Shown: positions 1 through 11,969 of the stretch, piece after piece
Position numbering within the stretch: position 1 is the first letter of the stretch
How the letters are laid out: each line of letters begins with the position of its first letter
DNA from: Phascolomyces articulosus
Lineage: Eukaryota; Mucoromycota; Mucoromycetes; Mucorales; Lichtheimiaceae
Reading direction: 5' to 3'
Length of the DNA: 64,000 nucleotides
Assembly (NCBI GenBank): GCA_025677815.1
Contig: JAIXMP010000007.1
Location: 1,364,001 to 1,428,000 of the forward strand
Position numbers and translations under genes: made by a program
The notes under the pieces: generated by a model
Seen by the model: only the letters and a program-made list of their open reading frames with translations
The model's database searches: none
What the model was told of the DNA's origin: nothing

Positions 1-90
1 AACTATATCATTGATTATTACTTTTTTTTTTAGTAAAGATGAAACATGCTCCTCTCCAAAGATATAATGTTCTTTTCGCAATTGATTTAC

Positions 91-1562
91 CTTTGAGTAG
101 GTGTTAATATTTGAACTAATTGGACCAGTGTAGGACTTGCATCCAATGGCATATTTTTCAATACTTCTTCCGGATCTTCCAATAATAGTAATGTATGATA
201 AGGGCAAATTGTGGGGTAATTGTCATATTCATAACCAGACATGCCATAGATATCCATCAAAGATGCATAATAATAATCTTGAGTTCGTGCCAAAGGTAAT
301 CCCATACCACCTTCTGCAGGGTTGACACCCACTGTCTCACCATACACGGGTATTTGAAGTGACAAATCAATGAAATCGTTAATAATAATATGAGCAATAC
401 TATTTGTCGAGATGGCTGCATAAATTTGTTTGATATCTCTCGCCAAAGACGATTCATGTAATATAGTCTGCATTACTTGATCATAAGGTGTACTTTTATT
501 CATTGCATCGTCTCGAATAGCCAAGATTTTCTCAAATTCATCTTGAATATATCCACATCGAAGTTGTTCGTATTGTAAAGCAGCGGCATATCGGCGTATA
601 ACATGTGAATATATCATATCTGTACGTGCGTTCAACTCTAGATCGGGCGGTGACATGACAAATACAACATGGAATAATGTCATATGGGTTGTTCCATTAT
701 TCTTATTATTATTGTTGTTGTTGCTATTATTGTTATTATTTTTGTTCTTGCTGCTGTCATTTCCTTGTCTTTTCTTTGGCTTTAACGTATTGGTGCTACT
801 GTTCGTGGTGGTCGTATTGTTTACGTTTTCGTTGCTATTATCGTCATTACTATGGTTACTACCAGGACTATGATGACCATCGCCGCCTCCATTTCCTTTG
901 CTACTATTATTATTATCTGTCCTATCTTTTTGAGTTGTTGTTTCCTTTGTATTATTATCATGAGGATCATCCGATTCGTCCGTTGTCTCTTCATCTGTTT
1001 CTTCTTGATCATTATCTTCTGGATCCTCCTCCTCATCTTCTTCTTGTACAGAAGTTAAACTAACAGGATGGCCCACAAAGGTAAGATCATCAATACTCAG
1101 CTGAAATTTACCATCACATAGTTCAAGTCGTGGTGCAAGTGCATCTGCAAGAAACGAAACATCAATATCAAATATACTGTCGCGACCAGCAAATAAATCC
1201 TCTGGCTTTTGTTGTTGTTGAGATGGTTGTTGCTGTTGCTGTTGCTGATGATCTTTTGAATCTAATGGAGTATCGTCCCCATTGGATTTACGTAATGATT
1301 GAGATGCATTAGGAGGAAGTCGATCGGTGGTTGAAGAAGTAGTCGCAGTCGTAGTAGCAGTGAGAGTAGGTGTCTCGTCGTGTTTTTTAAACGTATTCTG
1401 TTGTTGCTGTTTACTGTTATTGTTTTTATTTTTGGAATACAAGGTCGTGCTAATATCTTCATAATAAGAGTCAGGTCGCTGTGGATTGCGAGGGTAACTG
1501 AACATGAAATGATGCCCTCGAGTGGAATTGACCACCAATACAATCGCCAACAGCGAATTCAT
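91..1562 (-). CDS. npr3: NPR3-like nitrogen permease regulator (GATOR1/SEACIT subunit), partial
   Basis: Large first exon of an NPR3/NPRL3 homologue. Known role of the family: with NPR2 and DEPDC5/Iml1 it forms the GATOR1/SEACIT complex, which restrains TORC1 at the vacuole when amino acids are scarce. Seen here: the N-terminal longin-like start LLAIVLVVNSTRGHHFMFSYP-type block, then FDIDVSFLADALAPRLELC and the hallmark DLTFVGHPVSL, and after a long Asn/Asp/Glu/Thr insert the block FHVVFVMSPPDLELNARTD. Two low-complexity inserts (Gln/Asn/Thr-rich) separate these blocks. I chose the Met at 1562 because family members begin just before the LLAIVLV strand; the frame is open to 1604. The exon ends at 91 with an AAG/GTAAAT donor, and the in-frame stop just after it is intronic. 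No acceptor giving an open frame is visible before position 1, so the C-terminal part lies outside the window. Identification is strong; the start is less certain. Confidence 0.85.
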
Positions 1563-4500
1563 GAAACATAAAGAGAGAATGCAAAGACAGTTAAATAAAG
1601 ACACAAGAGCACCTGCAGCGGCACTTGTAACGATCCTTGTAAGCTAAATTTAATGAAACATTTACCATATTTTGAATGCTGGGATAAGCTCATTTGAATG
1701 ACCGAATCATGATTACAACCGCGTGCCATCTGGTTTGCAGTCCTCCGTGTGATGCGCCACGGTGTACCCCCGGTTTTTATATGATACGCCTTGCCCCCCT
1801 TTATTTTTCTTCCTCTTTTTAGCTTTTATTTTTCTTTTAATATTTTTAACTCATCAATTATTTTTTTTTCAAAGAATTCTCAATCTACTACTCAAAATCA
1901 AAAGCCCAATGGTGTTAGAAAGGTTTCACGTTGGAACGCGTTAATTTTTTTGGTGTGTAAAGGAACACCTGAAGAGATAACTTGAGTATAGAATATTCAA
2001 TATGATACCTTCTATTATTATAAAGGAGCAAAATTTTCATTATATAATATTATATTGTAATTGGTTGGAGTGGAAAAATTGATATGGCGGATTATTCCAA
2101 CGATGAGTAAACTTGAAATAGATCATGGGTGTATAGCAACTGTTCCTAACGGCATCGGCCTTTTGAGCATAGCAAGGTTTCAATTCGTGTTGCTATGGAA
2201 AAACTTGTACAGGAAGAATGGTTTGAAGATAAACACTATGATGCAAGTTGAATTTAAATGCAAACAATATAAATATATAATTACGTATTGTATTAACCAA
2301 CGTTCCTGTGACGAAATATAAGTTAAATAAGCAGTGATTAGGAATAACTGAATAATGAAGACTTTCACTCTAATATACCAATATAAATGAAATGGTGGAG
2401 TAAAAACATCACTCGTATTGATCGGCTATACCGTTAGGATACTAGCTGCTAAGCAAGTAACTTTCCCTGGTGTATACAAATGTCTGTCATAGAAACAATT
2501 GGTTGTATTATTATAATAAGTATTACTTCATTTAAGTATTATACTAGATTGATGAAAATAAGCAACAAGAGTTCTTGTTGAAAGAATCAACATCACGTCT
2601 CCTTCCAATAAAAATTTTCATCAATTGTTGCGACAATGAAAGCTTTCTTTATCTCGGGATCAACAAATAACACAAAAAAGAAAGGTTAGGTTTTTTATAC
2701 TATAGTTCTACAATGATATCATATATAAGCATATATAAGCTATAGCTGCAAACCAAAATTATACAAAAAACCATTTTACTTCAAAGTACTTGGGAAACAC
2801 ATTTTATACGTGAATATGTTGTTACTATTATGGCAAGCAAGATACCAAGTTTGTAACGTAAAAGAAAAGAAGTGATTGAAGTAAAGTAACAACGATAAAA
2901 CGTGCCTTGTAAAATAATCCCAAGTTAATTATATCTTAGTTGAAAATAAACAGTGTGAATAATGTGAAGTTGGAGTTCAGACTTCCGGTCTTGTTTATAT
3001 CGAAACCACTTGAAAGATAAATAAAAGCAAGCTAACAATAAATAAGAGTTTGATGAAATGATTCTTTATTGATATAAAATTCGGTGCTATTTGTATGTTT
3101 ACTAGTTTACTGCTAAGCTATAGTGAGAACTACAAATGGGATATAAGTTATAATGCTAAAGTTAATAAGCTAAAGAGAAAAGAGAAATCCCAAAAGCACT
3201 AAAAGTTGACCAATGGTATTGTAATAAAATGAATAATGGGTTAGTACATATTCATCAAAATACAAAGAAAAAAATAACAAGGGTGTAACAGTGTAATTGA
3301 TTGGATGCCATGATCAATAATAAAATATGCACAAAGAACGGAAAAAGATATGTCTATTACTACTTATGGTAAAAAGTGATCTATCAATTTTATTTAGTAA
3401 AAAAAATACACTTCAATGAAAAATGATCGATAATACTTCTTTCTTCGACCCTTTTACTTTTTTTTTCTCAAAAATGAATAAAAATTTTCCAATTACTTAT
3501 CCTCAACAAAAATCAATGGAGCAAGATAATTTGAATAGAAAAGATATCGTTCATGTTGAGGTAGTGGTAACTAGAGTTTTACATACTTTGTAAAAGTATA
3601 TAAAAAACAGTTGATGGTTCATTTGTAAACTTACTTTCAAATCAAATACAAATGCCCATAGGATTATACTTCTTTAAATGAAAAAGAGTGGATCACTGAC
3701 ACGATTATTAGATTCCATCAAGTATATTTAATGCAAACTATGCAGTTACACAGAATCTACATGATGTAATCCGCTGTAGTTAGTCTTATTTATAACGCTC
3801 AGCAAAGTACGTTTTTACGAATCCAAAATGAGTATAATAATCTAATAATAGTTTGCAGTTGCTTCCATTATCATAGCTAATATAACACACTTTGTTGGTT
3901 TCTTCTGTGAGAATTAAAGGGTCTGTTTTGATTGTTGACATGCACGACCTTCATCATTTTCAGATTACTATGTACTATTTAAAGTCGATATGTTGAGCTT
4001 GAAAGAAAGATAGAAAAACAGGATTGACCCAAACCCATGTTTTTAAATTTGTTCTACCAGGCACTCCCACTTCATCATATAATCATTACTAAGAAATTTC
4101 ATCCAAGCTGAAAGTAATTCCCAATTTTGTAAACACGCGACTCGTGTTATTGGCGCGTGTCCTTTTCTTTTTTTTTACTTCAAAAAACACACTTTTAATC
4201 ATTGGGCCATTGTACATAACCGCAAAACGTAAGTTATATTATAAATTAATAGAAACTTGGTGTTATCAAAGTAATACATGATGGAAGGGTATTCTTTATT
4301 ATAAGTTTGAGGATCATAAAAAGAATCTTTCACTTTTTGATCTTAAATCTATTTATATGGTTTCACCCACCTATAAAGAATCTATTGCTTGATACGTAAT
4401 AAGTCTCTTTCTGTTTATGACAAGGTAAGCAAGAATAGGATGATGGTAATAAATATATATTCCTTTCTGACCTATTGATAACAAAAGATAGATATAGTTT

Positions 4501-4879
4501 CATCAGGGAAGGAGTGGTGATAAATACTATATTCTGTTTGTTTTTCTCTTTGACTCTTTTTTCACCCCTTCAATTTTTTTATTCGCTTTTTTTTTTCTAC
4601 AAGATCCATTCCACTCAAGATCGTTGTTCTTTTATAGTATTTTTTTTTCTTCAAATGACATGACCGTTAATTCAAGCAAGATCAAACAATTCTATATTAT
4701 TAAATCTTTTTAAAGGTATTCATGATTCATCCATTGGTCAAGACCATTGTTTCTTATTCTCTATTTGGTGATCTGTTTGTATACAGATGTTGGTAATAAC
4801 ACGTGCTTTTCACTGGTAAGCAATAATTTCTGTTGCTTTATCTTGTTCTGATCACTATAAATTCTTCTCACAAATGATA

Positions 4880-6083
4880 AAGTCAATCTGCTCAGCTTGA
4901 TTCTGGTTTCTTCTCCTTCAAATAAAAAAGCACACGCTTTGGGTAAGTTTGTACATCCTTTGTTGTAATTTTTTCTTCTTTCTCTTTAATAATAAATACT
5001 TTTAATTGTATTCAACAAATTCACTGCTCAATAGATAATTATTAAATATATAGTTGTGGAACTTCTGCAATGAATTTTCTTGATGCTTATGGTTGATGTC
5101 TTTTTGTCCTTGGTTTGTATAATATTCGTTTGGATGTGGGGATTATATGTACACACTCTGTTTTGTTTTTGCTTATTATGCTACATTGGATTATTCTCTC
5201 TTTGTTTTGTTATATATATAATCTATATATAGACTTTATTGGCGTGATGGATTAAGGATAAAAAGCAGGATAAATATTGGTTTCGATTGATAGGTTTTTT
5301 TCTTTGACTCAGCTGCAGGTCGAAAAAGGTACGTTTATCGTTGGTTCTTTTGGTTAAGATGGGGAAGATGAGAAAGGGAACTTGTTTGATATGCTTCATT
5401 AGAATATTTTGTTAATAGTAGAGAAGAGAAAAATGAATCTGGTAAGGACCTGTCATGTTTATTTGTGTGTGATGGGTAGATGAAACTATTAGACATATTG
5501 TACTTAGTATTCTTTTTTTATATTTTTTATTAGTCTTCTTAGGGTGTTCTCCTTTGTCTGGTACAGTGATACTGAAGTGTCGCTTCTTGCTTTGGTTTAT
5601 CTTCTTTCCTTGTTCTGTTTTTACAGCAGTTCATCTGCATATCTTGTCTTTGTGCATGATATCACTGCTCAGTACCTTTCTCGTGTTGTGTGTAAGACGT
5701 GATTGCGTGTCACGCCAATCTTGTTAGATAATAGGTTTGGTGGATGATAAGCAATTATCATTCTGGTGTTTATGCTCATTCTTTAGCTTATCATGGAAAG
5801 AAGTGCTCTATTGCTTTTTGCGTATTCCCATTTCTTTTTCTCTGTTTGTGTAAGTTGGTTTTTTTTTGTTTTCCACTCTTATTGTTATTATTGTGGTGAT
5901 AGTCTTATATGATATTATATTTTCTATTTGCATTTATTAGGCCCAAGGTTAATTGTAGTATGTGGGGAATAGTCATGCCTAAGAATGGCCCCTATCGCTC
6001 GTGAGGGTACTATGATTTGCACCCAGATACTACTTTTGTTCAAGAAACATTTCCCCGTAATAAAAACGGGTCGACGGTTACGG
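4880..6083 (+). other. Possible spliced non-coding leader exons upstream of the SUR7-like gene
   Basis: Plus-strand stretch with splice-like signals but no long frame. A donor GTAAGT follows 4942; a very short candidate exon lies at 5319-5328 between a CTGCAG acceptor and a GTACGT donor; a longer, GC-richer candidate exon runs 5941-6083 and ends at a GTAAGC donor. The last contains a short frame starting MAPIAREGT that reaches the donor. The only downstream plus-strand gene is the SUR7-like one at 6677, so these may be its 5' leader, or a separate non-coding transcript. The LINE insertion at 6130 lies between this segment and that gene. All of this is inference from splice motifs. Confidence 0.25.
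5744..5794. repeat. Short inverted repeat (9-bp arms, 33-bp loop)
   Basis: ATGATAAGC at 5744-5752 is matched by GCTTATCAT at 5786-5794. It lies within the candidate spliced-leader region and could form a hairpin in a transcript. Arms this short can arise by chance in AT-rich DNA. Confidence 0.4.
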
Positions 6084-6110
6084 GTAAGCAAAAAGATTTT
6101 TTATTTATTT

Positions 6111-6129
6111 AGAAATAGGCAAAGGAGAT
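6111..6129. repeat. Target-site duplication, left copy
   Basis: AGAAATAGGCAAAGGAGAT is repeated exactly at 6453-6471. The two 19-bp copies bracket the LINE fragment, as expected for target-primed reverse transcription. Confidence 0.8.
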
Positions 6130-6452
6130 TTTTTTTTGTATTAAAAATTTTTATTTTAAAACCGAGAATGGTTCAAAATTTACAAATATTATAGTACTAT
6201 ACTAAAGGGTACGCAGAAGAGAGTTTTGTGCTTCAATTTGTTTGAGGGTTCTAATAGTGGATACAATGACCCCATTAGGCCAAAAAGTTTGTTCATCAAA
6301 AATGAACCTCCAATGCGCTTGCCAAATGGATAAAATGGCACAACCGATGAATGTACGAAAAGAGATATGGGTAATATTTTGGAGTTCAAGACTAGACTGT
6401 TAAATGTTCGAAAGTAAGAAGATGTGGTTCTACAAGGAATCTTTCTGCCAAA
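6130..6452 (-). mobile_element. 5'-truncated, decayed LINE (non-LTR retrotransposon) 3' end
   Basis: Insertion of 323 bp flanked by a perfect 19-bp direct repeat. Read on the minus strand it ends in a short poly(A) tract (T run at 6129-6137 on the plus strand) against the left repeat, which is the LINE 3'-end signature. One minus-strand frame keeps the conserved C-terminal tail seen after the reverse transcriptase in Mucoromycota LINEs, with the core AILSIWQAHWRFIFDEQTF near 6270-6350. Upstream in the element the frame is broken by stops and a shift, so it is a dead copy. The family name rests on my recollection of that IW-AHW-FIFD motif; the duplication and tail are directly visible. Confidence 0.75.
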
Positions 6453-6471
6453 AGAAATAGGCAAAGGAGAT
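6453..6471. repeat. Target-site duplication, right copy
   Basis: Second exact copy of the 19-bp repeat at 6111-6129. It marks the 5' junction of the truncated LINE. Confidence 0.8.
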
Positions 6472-6676
6472 ATATTGGCAACAAACCAAAGACTTTTAAT
6501 TAATTGGCTAATTGAATATTATTTTAAACATCCGCTCAGGTGCATAACCTGTAATCAACTATAAATAATAACCAAAGTTTATATCATAAAAAAAACATCT
6601 TTATGCATACATAATAAATTTTTTTCCCGCTATTTTTGGTAGTCTTCTTTTCTTAATCACAAAAATAAAAAAAACA

Positions 6677-7525
6677 ATGCCTAATGACAAAAAAAGACGA
6701 TTAGTATTAACCATGCGACCTTCTCGAAGAAATTATGTTGGCATATTTTTTTCATTTGCCGGGTTCATCTTTATCTTATTATGTCTTGTCGGTAGTCGAT
6801 CAACGGGTGGATCCAAATTACACTTTGTCAAAATAACAGAAAGACCTAGCAACAGTCCTTTGGCGATATATGTTGGTTGGCAAGGTTATTGTATTACTGA
6901 ACGTGACGGAAATACATCATGTGAAACCGATGATGGTGTAATGATGATGCCATTTGGTAAATTGATTATCTCAATAGAATAAACTTTTTTCCATTCTCTA
7001 GAGTATTTATTGAAGCAAGATAACTAATAATATTTTTGAAAAAAAAAAATAGATATCACAGTAGCCGAAAAGTTTAATGAAACACATCATGAATTATTTG
7101 AAGATCCCATTGAACAAGATCCTGATTTGAATCCTGCTGCTCAACCCAACCCCCCACATAATCCAAAGATATATGTCGCATCGGTATTGTGCCTCCTGTG
7201 TGGCGGTGCTGCCACAGCAATAGGCTTGATTTGGACACTTTTATACCCTCAGTTTCAGGACAAGTATTATTCGCGTGGATTTCTTGCATGGGGTGCAGCT
7301 GTATTGGCGCTCTTATTAGTAGCTCAAAATTCGGTCATGTATGAAAATGGTATTGATGAATTGAATGTTGTATATCCCCATTTGGAAGCTTCGACGGGAC
7401 CTTGTGTTGTATTGACTGGGATGGCTTTTGCTAGTTTTGTCATCTCTGGTTATACTTATTTACATGGTTGTTTTAGTAAAGAGGAGGATGAAGCAACTTT
7501 AGGTGAAGGATATAATCCATTGTAA
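6677..7525 (+). CDS. SUR7/PalI/Fig1-like four-transmembrane protein
   Basis: Two exons, 6677-6956 and 7053-7525 (TTG/GTAAAT donor, AATAG acceptor, phase 1), giving about 250 residues. Four hydrophobic segments are visible: one near residues 20-42, then three in exon 2 (starting IYVASVLCLL, GFLAWGAAVLAL and VVLTGMAFASFVI). The loop between TM1 and TM2 carries GWQGYC then a second Cys about ten residues on, the W-x-x-C...C pattern of claudin-like fungal families (SUR7, PalI, Fig1). Those families act at eisosomes, pH sensing or mating-cell fusion and Ca2+ uptake; I cannot say which applies. The C-terminal tail is acidic and cytosolic. A LINE relic lies 200 bp upstream. Family-level call only. 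Confidence 0.65.
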
Positions 7526-8594
7526 TTATTACAAAATAAAATATAAATATGATTAGAATAAAGGGAAAACGATACCCTTAGCTTTTATTTATCTCTTTTA
7601 GGAACGAGAGAGAAAGAGAGAGAAATTATTTTATCTACTATGTTTCCCCCTCCTCTCATTCTTCTTTCTATCTCTCCCTCTTCATTAACAAAGCCTTTTC
7701 ATGTCATTTTTATTTAAGTTATTCTACCTAGTCCAATCGAGCATTATCTATTATGATCCTTATTTATCAAACCATCTCCTTTTATTACTATCATTATTAC
7801 TGCCATATCATACATTTGTAACTATTTACTGAATCTGGGTTGAACCATTCATCGAAAAAAAATAAAAGCTATATGTATACAATTACTATCAATCCATCAA
7901 TGGTGATTCATATCATATGAATTTTATACTTTTTTTTTCATTCTTGATTCTTATATATATAGAATATTTATATACTGCTGCAACACGAACAATCATATTG
8001 ATAATAATAAGGGGATGAAGCGATATTTTTTTTTAAAAAAAGGAGAAGAATAATAGAAAAAAGTGTGTGTGAGTCTTATATGTACATTGAGGGAGTAGAA
8101 ACAAATACTTGTGAAAAGGCTTTGTTCAATGGGGTAAATAAAAGGAAAAAGAGGGGAAATATATATTGAGAGGAAGAAGAAGAAGGAGGAGGGGTAAAAA
8201 AGTTAAAAAAAAGAATAAAGTGAATTTAGGCAAACTTCTTTTTTTTGTCAATGAAATGGATAGATATCATGCAAGTGTAAGTTTAACTGCATTGCAGTTT
8301 ATACATAAAACACACCCACGCGGTTATTATATGGTTTGACAGGAAGAGTCATCCAAAAAAAAAAGGTATGAAAAAGGAGGAAAAAGAAGATAGGAAGGAG
8401 TGGGTAGGATAATGAGAGAGTAGAAAAGCTAGAGAGAGAAATGAATAAGTTGTAAGATAATATTATATGTATGCTATAAAAATGTTGTTTTTGTATGTGT
8501 GTGTGGAGTAACTTTATAATAAGTAATAATAAAAAACAGCCCACCATCGTTTGATATAAATCGTGCCATAATATGAAATCGAAATTCTCTCTCT
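7526..8594. other. Convergent 3' flanks, no gene seen
   Basis: AT-rich spacer between the SUR7-like gene and the end of the zinc-finger gene on the opposite strand. It holds purine-rich and polypyrimidine tracts and poly(T) runs. Short frames here have no domain support. Confidence 0.6.
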
Positions 8595-9748
8595 TTAATC
8601 ACTATTTCTTCTCCTTTTATATAATTCGTCCTCCTTAATTTGATAGGGTAACATCCTTTTATTTGGTCGTAGTGGTTGGTGTTTGTGTTGTTGATGATGT
8701 TGTTGTTGTTCATTTGTTGTACTTGATTCTGTAATAAGCGACCGTAATACTTTATTCTACATAAATATACATATTATAATACATATTCATATAATTTATA
8801 TTATTAACTTGACTTTTTCTTGATTAAGAGAAACCAGGAGATATATACTATATATCTTAATTTTTATTTTTTATTTTTTTGCTGCCTAGCAAAAAAATGG
8901 GGGATAATGGGAGAATAGGTGAGAGGGGAAAGATGAAGGGTAGTAGTTGAGAAGGAAAGGATATTCGGAAAGGAAGAAGGGGAGAGAAACGGATAAAGAT
9001 AAACAATATACAACAATAAACTTACCTCGACTTGTAGATCATGTAATTGTGATTTTAACGTACTTAACTCTTCAGCTGAAGATTGTAAATAAACCAATTC
9101 CTGTCGTAATTCATGGTTTTCTTGTCGAAGTCGTTCCCAAGGATCATTCCCAGCTTCTGTTCTTCCACTATTGTCGCCGTTGCTGTCTTTATTGCTGTTG
9201 GTAAAATGGCTGTTATTATTACTACTATTACTATGATTACTAATAGTACTAGTAGTATTAGTGTTGCCTGAATACCGATTTGGTAAGGGTAAAATTCGAT
9301 TATCACGTCCTGATACTGGTGATATCCAGCCATAATAGGGGGGAGGCGTTGAGTGATGCTGATGGTGTGGATGAGGAGATAATTGTCGAGAAGGGGGAGA
9401 TGTAGAAGGCCCGTACGCAACATTATTACTATTTGTATTCATGCTACCATTACTATGATTATTACTACCATCTTTACCCATCGATTTCTCGTGGTCCATC
9501 ACGTCGGATTGAAGTTTTTGAATAGGCACGAGGTTTCTGCTCTCCGAAACAGGTAACCGGGAGAGTGCACTGGGTGAAGGAAGTAAATGGTCGCGACTCG
9601 GTCTATTCATCGAAGAAGAGGAAGAGGAGGATGATGAAGAAGAAGACGAAGATGGACAAGAAGAATTTGTAGGAGGTTGTGGTGATGCTGCTGGTGTTGT
9701 CATGGATGCTGCAGCATCATGTTGTTGATGATGATTAGTACTCGATGC

Positions 9749-9782
<34 letters not shown>

Positions 9783-10990
9783 ATAGTAGTAGGACTGGAT
9801 ATCATTGATTTATTTGTATGATTATTCGTGGGTGGGTATGGATATACTTCATTTGTAATAGGTTGTGAAGCTGGATGTGCAATATGAAGTTGTGGTATGA
9901 TGGGTCGTTGTATATTCGTATTATTATTATGAGTATTTAATAAAGGTAAAGTAGACGATCTCGAAGTTGTTGTTGTAGAAGTACTAGACGATGTTGATGG
10001 TGTAATAGAAGCAATGGTTCTTCGACCTTGAACACGATGAACGCTACTACAAGCAGTACCACCTTCAGCACGACAATGACGATTTAAAGCATCTAACCGA
10101 GCAAATGAACGATGACAGACATTACAACTATAAGGTCGTTCGCCTGTGTGTAACTTTCGATGACGCTTTAAATCATGATGGCGTCTGAAATAATTTTTGC
10201 AGATATCGCACTAAATAATAATAAGCCATAATTAGGTGAATTGGCTCATTCATTTGCACCTTTTTCTGATAGTTTTCTCTCCTCTGTAAAAATCTCCTCT
10301 TGCTATTTCCTTCCCCCCAAAATACAGAGCTGCTGCTCCCTTAAACTCACTCCCTCTTCCTCTTCCTCTCCCCCACTCCTTTTTCCTTTCTCGCTCTCTC
10401 TCTTTCTCTTTTTCCCCCAAGAGAAAATTGCTATAAATATCACTTACCTGAAAAGGTCGTTCGGAAGAATGCGTGGTCAAGTGTGATTTGAGATTATGTG
10501 GTCTACTAAATGTTTGATTACAATGTGTACACGCATAAGGTTTATCAACCAAAGTTGTTGGTGCGGATATTTTTTCACTCGATGATGTTCTTCGTTGCTG
10601 TTGTTGAACAGCAGAATGTTCATTTAATACAACAGTAGGTGATGGTATAGAAGGTTTTACGGTAGTTGAAGGAAGGGGTGAAGGGAGTGGAGATGCCGTC
10701 GTAGTAGTTTTAGTAGCAGTAGTAGTAGTCGAAACATCGCTCGGACGTGTTATTGTTTTTGTGGATGATGATGAAAGTGATGGAAAATTGGTTGCAGGAG
10801 TAACAGGTGTGGGTAAATAATCTTCATGGTGATGATGTTGTTGTTGAAGATGGTGATGATTTTGGGTTTGTTTGTCATTTAATAGAGCAGAAATAGAAGC
10901 GTCATGCCGGGGTGTGGATGAACGTTGCTGTGGCTGGTTTTCTTGTTGCCCAGAAGTTTCCTCAGGCGATGCCACCCCTAATATCACCAT
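8595..10990 (-). CDS. C2H2 zinc-finger transcription factor with C-terminal coiled coil
   Basis: Three exons: 10990-10448, 10210-9026, 8756-8595, all phase 0, about 629 residues. Finger 1 (Cys154, Cys157, His170, His174; core SRPHNLKSH) ends exon 1; finger 2 (Cys182, Cys185, His198, His202; RRHHDLKRH) opens exon 2. Finger 3 (Cys210, Cys213, His226, then Cys235) is a C2HC variant with the ARLDALNRH core. This cassette resembles fungal Crz1/Prz1-type and related nutrient or stress regulators, but no orthologue can be named. Ser/Thr/Asn/His-rich stretches flank the fingers. Residues about 537-584 form a leucine-rich coiled coil (RLRQENHELRQEL and onward) that continues smoothly across the exon 2/3 junction into NKVLRSLI, which supports that splice and suggests dimerisation. 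It likely acts in the nucleus. A dense cluster of X-box-like palindromes lies about 2.1 kb upstream. Confidence 0.8.
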
Positions 10991-11925
10991 GCTTAATTTT
11001 TTATTTTATATATTATATTGTATAATATTATTATTGATATACTTCTGAGTGTAGATATATATGTGTGTGATTTTTTCTCTTATTTTTCAATAGTATCGTT
11101 CGAGTGAATCTTTATATATATAAAGGTTCAAGTAAAAAGAAGTGTATAAACGATAAAAAAGAATAAAGTGAAAAAAAAGAGAGAAAGAGAAAAGAGAGAG
11201 AAAAGAGAAGAGAGGAAAGAAAAAAAAAAAGGAAAAGGAAAAAGAGAGAGAGAATTTGACTTTGAGACGACAGCTCAGCTTTTTATATATATATAACTAA
11301 TAATAATATAAAAATGTGTGTGCTAATGATAATGATATATAAAATTTGGTGTAATAATAATATTTTTATATATGGGAAAAAGAGGTGAGGCAAAAAAAAA
11401 AAGGTGGATGTATGAATGAGAGGAGAGAGAAGAGAATCTCTAATTATTTTAATTATTATAATGTTGATTTATGATTATATGATGATGATGGTGATTTATG
11501 GCTATGTTATATGTATAAGTATAAAACAAATGAGAGGGAGGAAGAAGAAAAAGGAATAAAGGAGTATTAGAATTAACAAAACGTAGAGACAAGTATCAAA
11601 AGAAAAGGAGTACTTTCCATCATCATCTTCATCCTCTTCTTTCTGCTTCTTGAAGTTGAAGAATCTAAGCATTTGTAATATATGTCATGTAATGTAAATC
11701 TATCTATCTATATATAAGATAGTATCATCACCAGCATCTTCTTCACCTCATGTCTTGTATTATTTAAAGAAATAAAAGCACTTTACACAGCAACTACATA
11801 TCATCATTCACCACCTTTTTAAGTTTAAACACTTACAGTTTAATGAGCCACTCACGGCTTGGCATTTTATTTTAAATAACTCGTGTTACACAATGGCTCG
11901 TGTCACACCACAACAAATAGCACAC

Positions 11926-11969
<44 letters not shown>

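Larger units (their letters stand above)
1563..6110. other. Long gene-poor region, no supported CDS
   Basis: AT-rich DNA upstream of npr3. Short open frames occur but none has a recognisable domain or a convincing exon chain. The 4.4-6.1 kb part is T-rich on the plus strand and holds good splice donors (4943, 6084), which suggests a spliced untranslated leader; see the separate entry. Confidence 0.5.

Noticed and set aside
655..1063. Leu/Cys/Tyr-rich frames on the plus strand
   Set aside because: They are the antisense of the Asn/Asp/Glu-rich insert of npr3 and have no domain.
2061..2321. 86-codon plus-strand frame
   Set aside because: No recognisable motif, no splice continuation and AT-driven composition at its end; could be old debris but not supportable.
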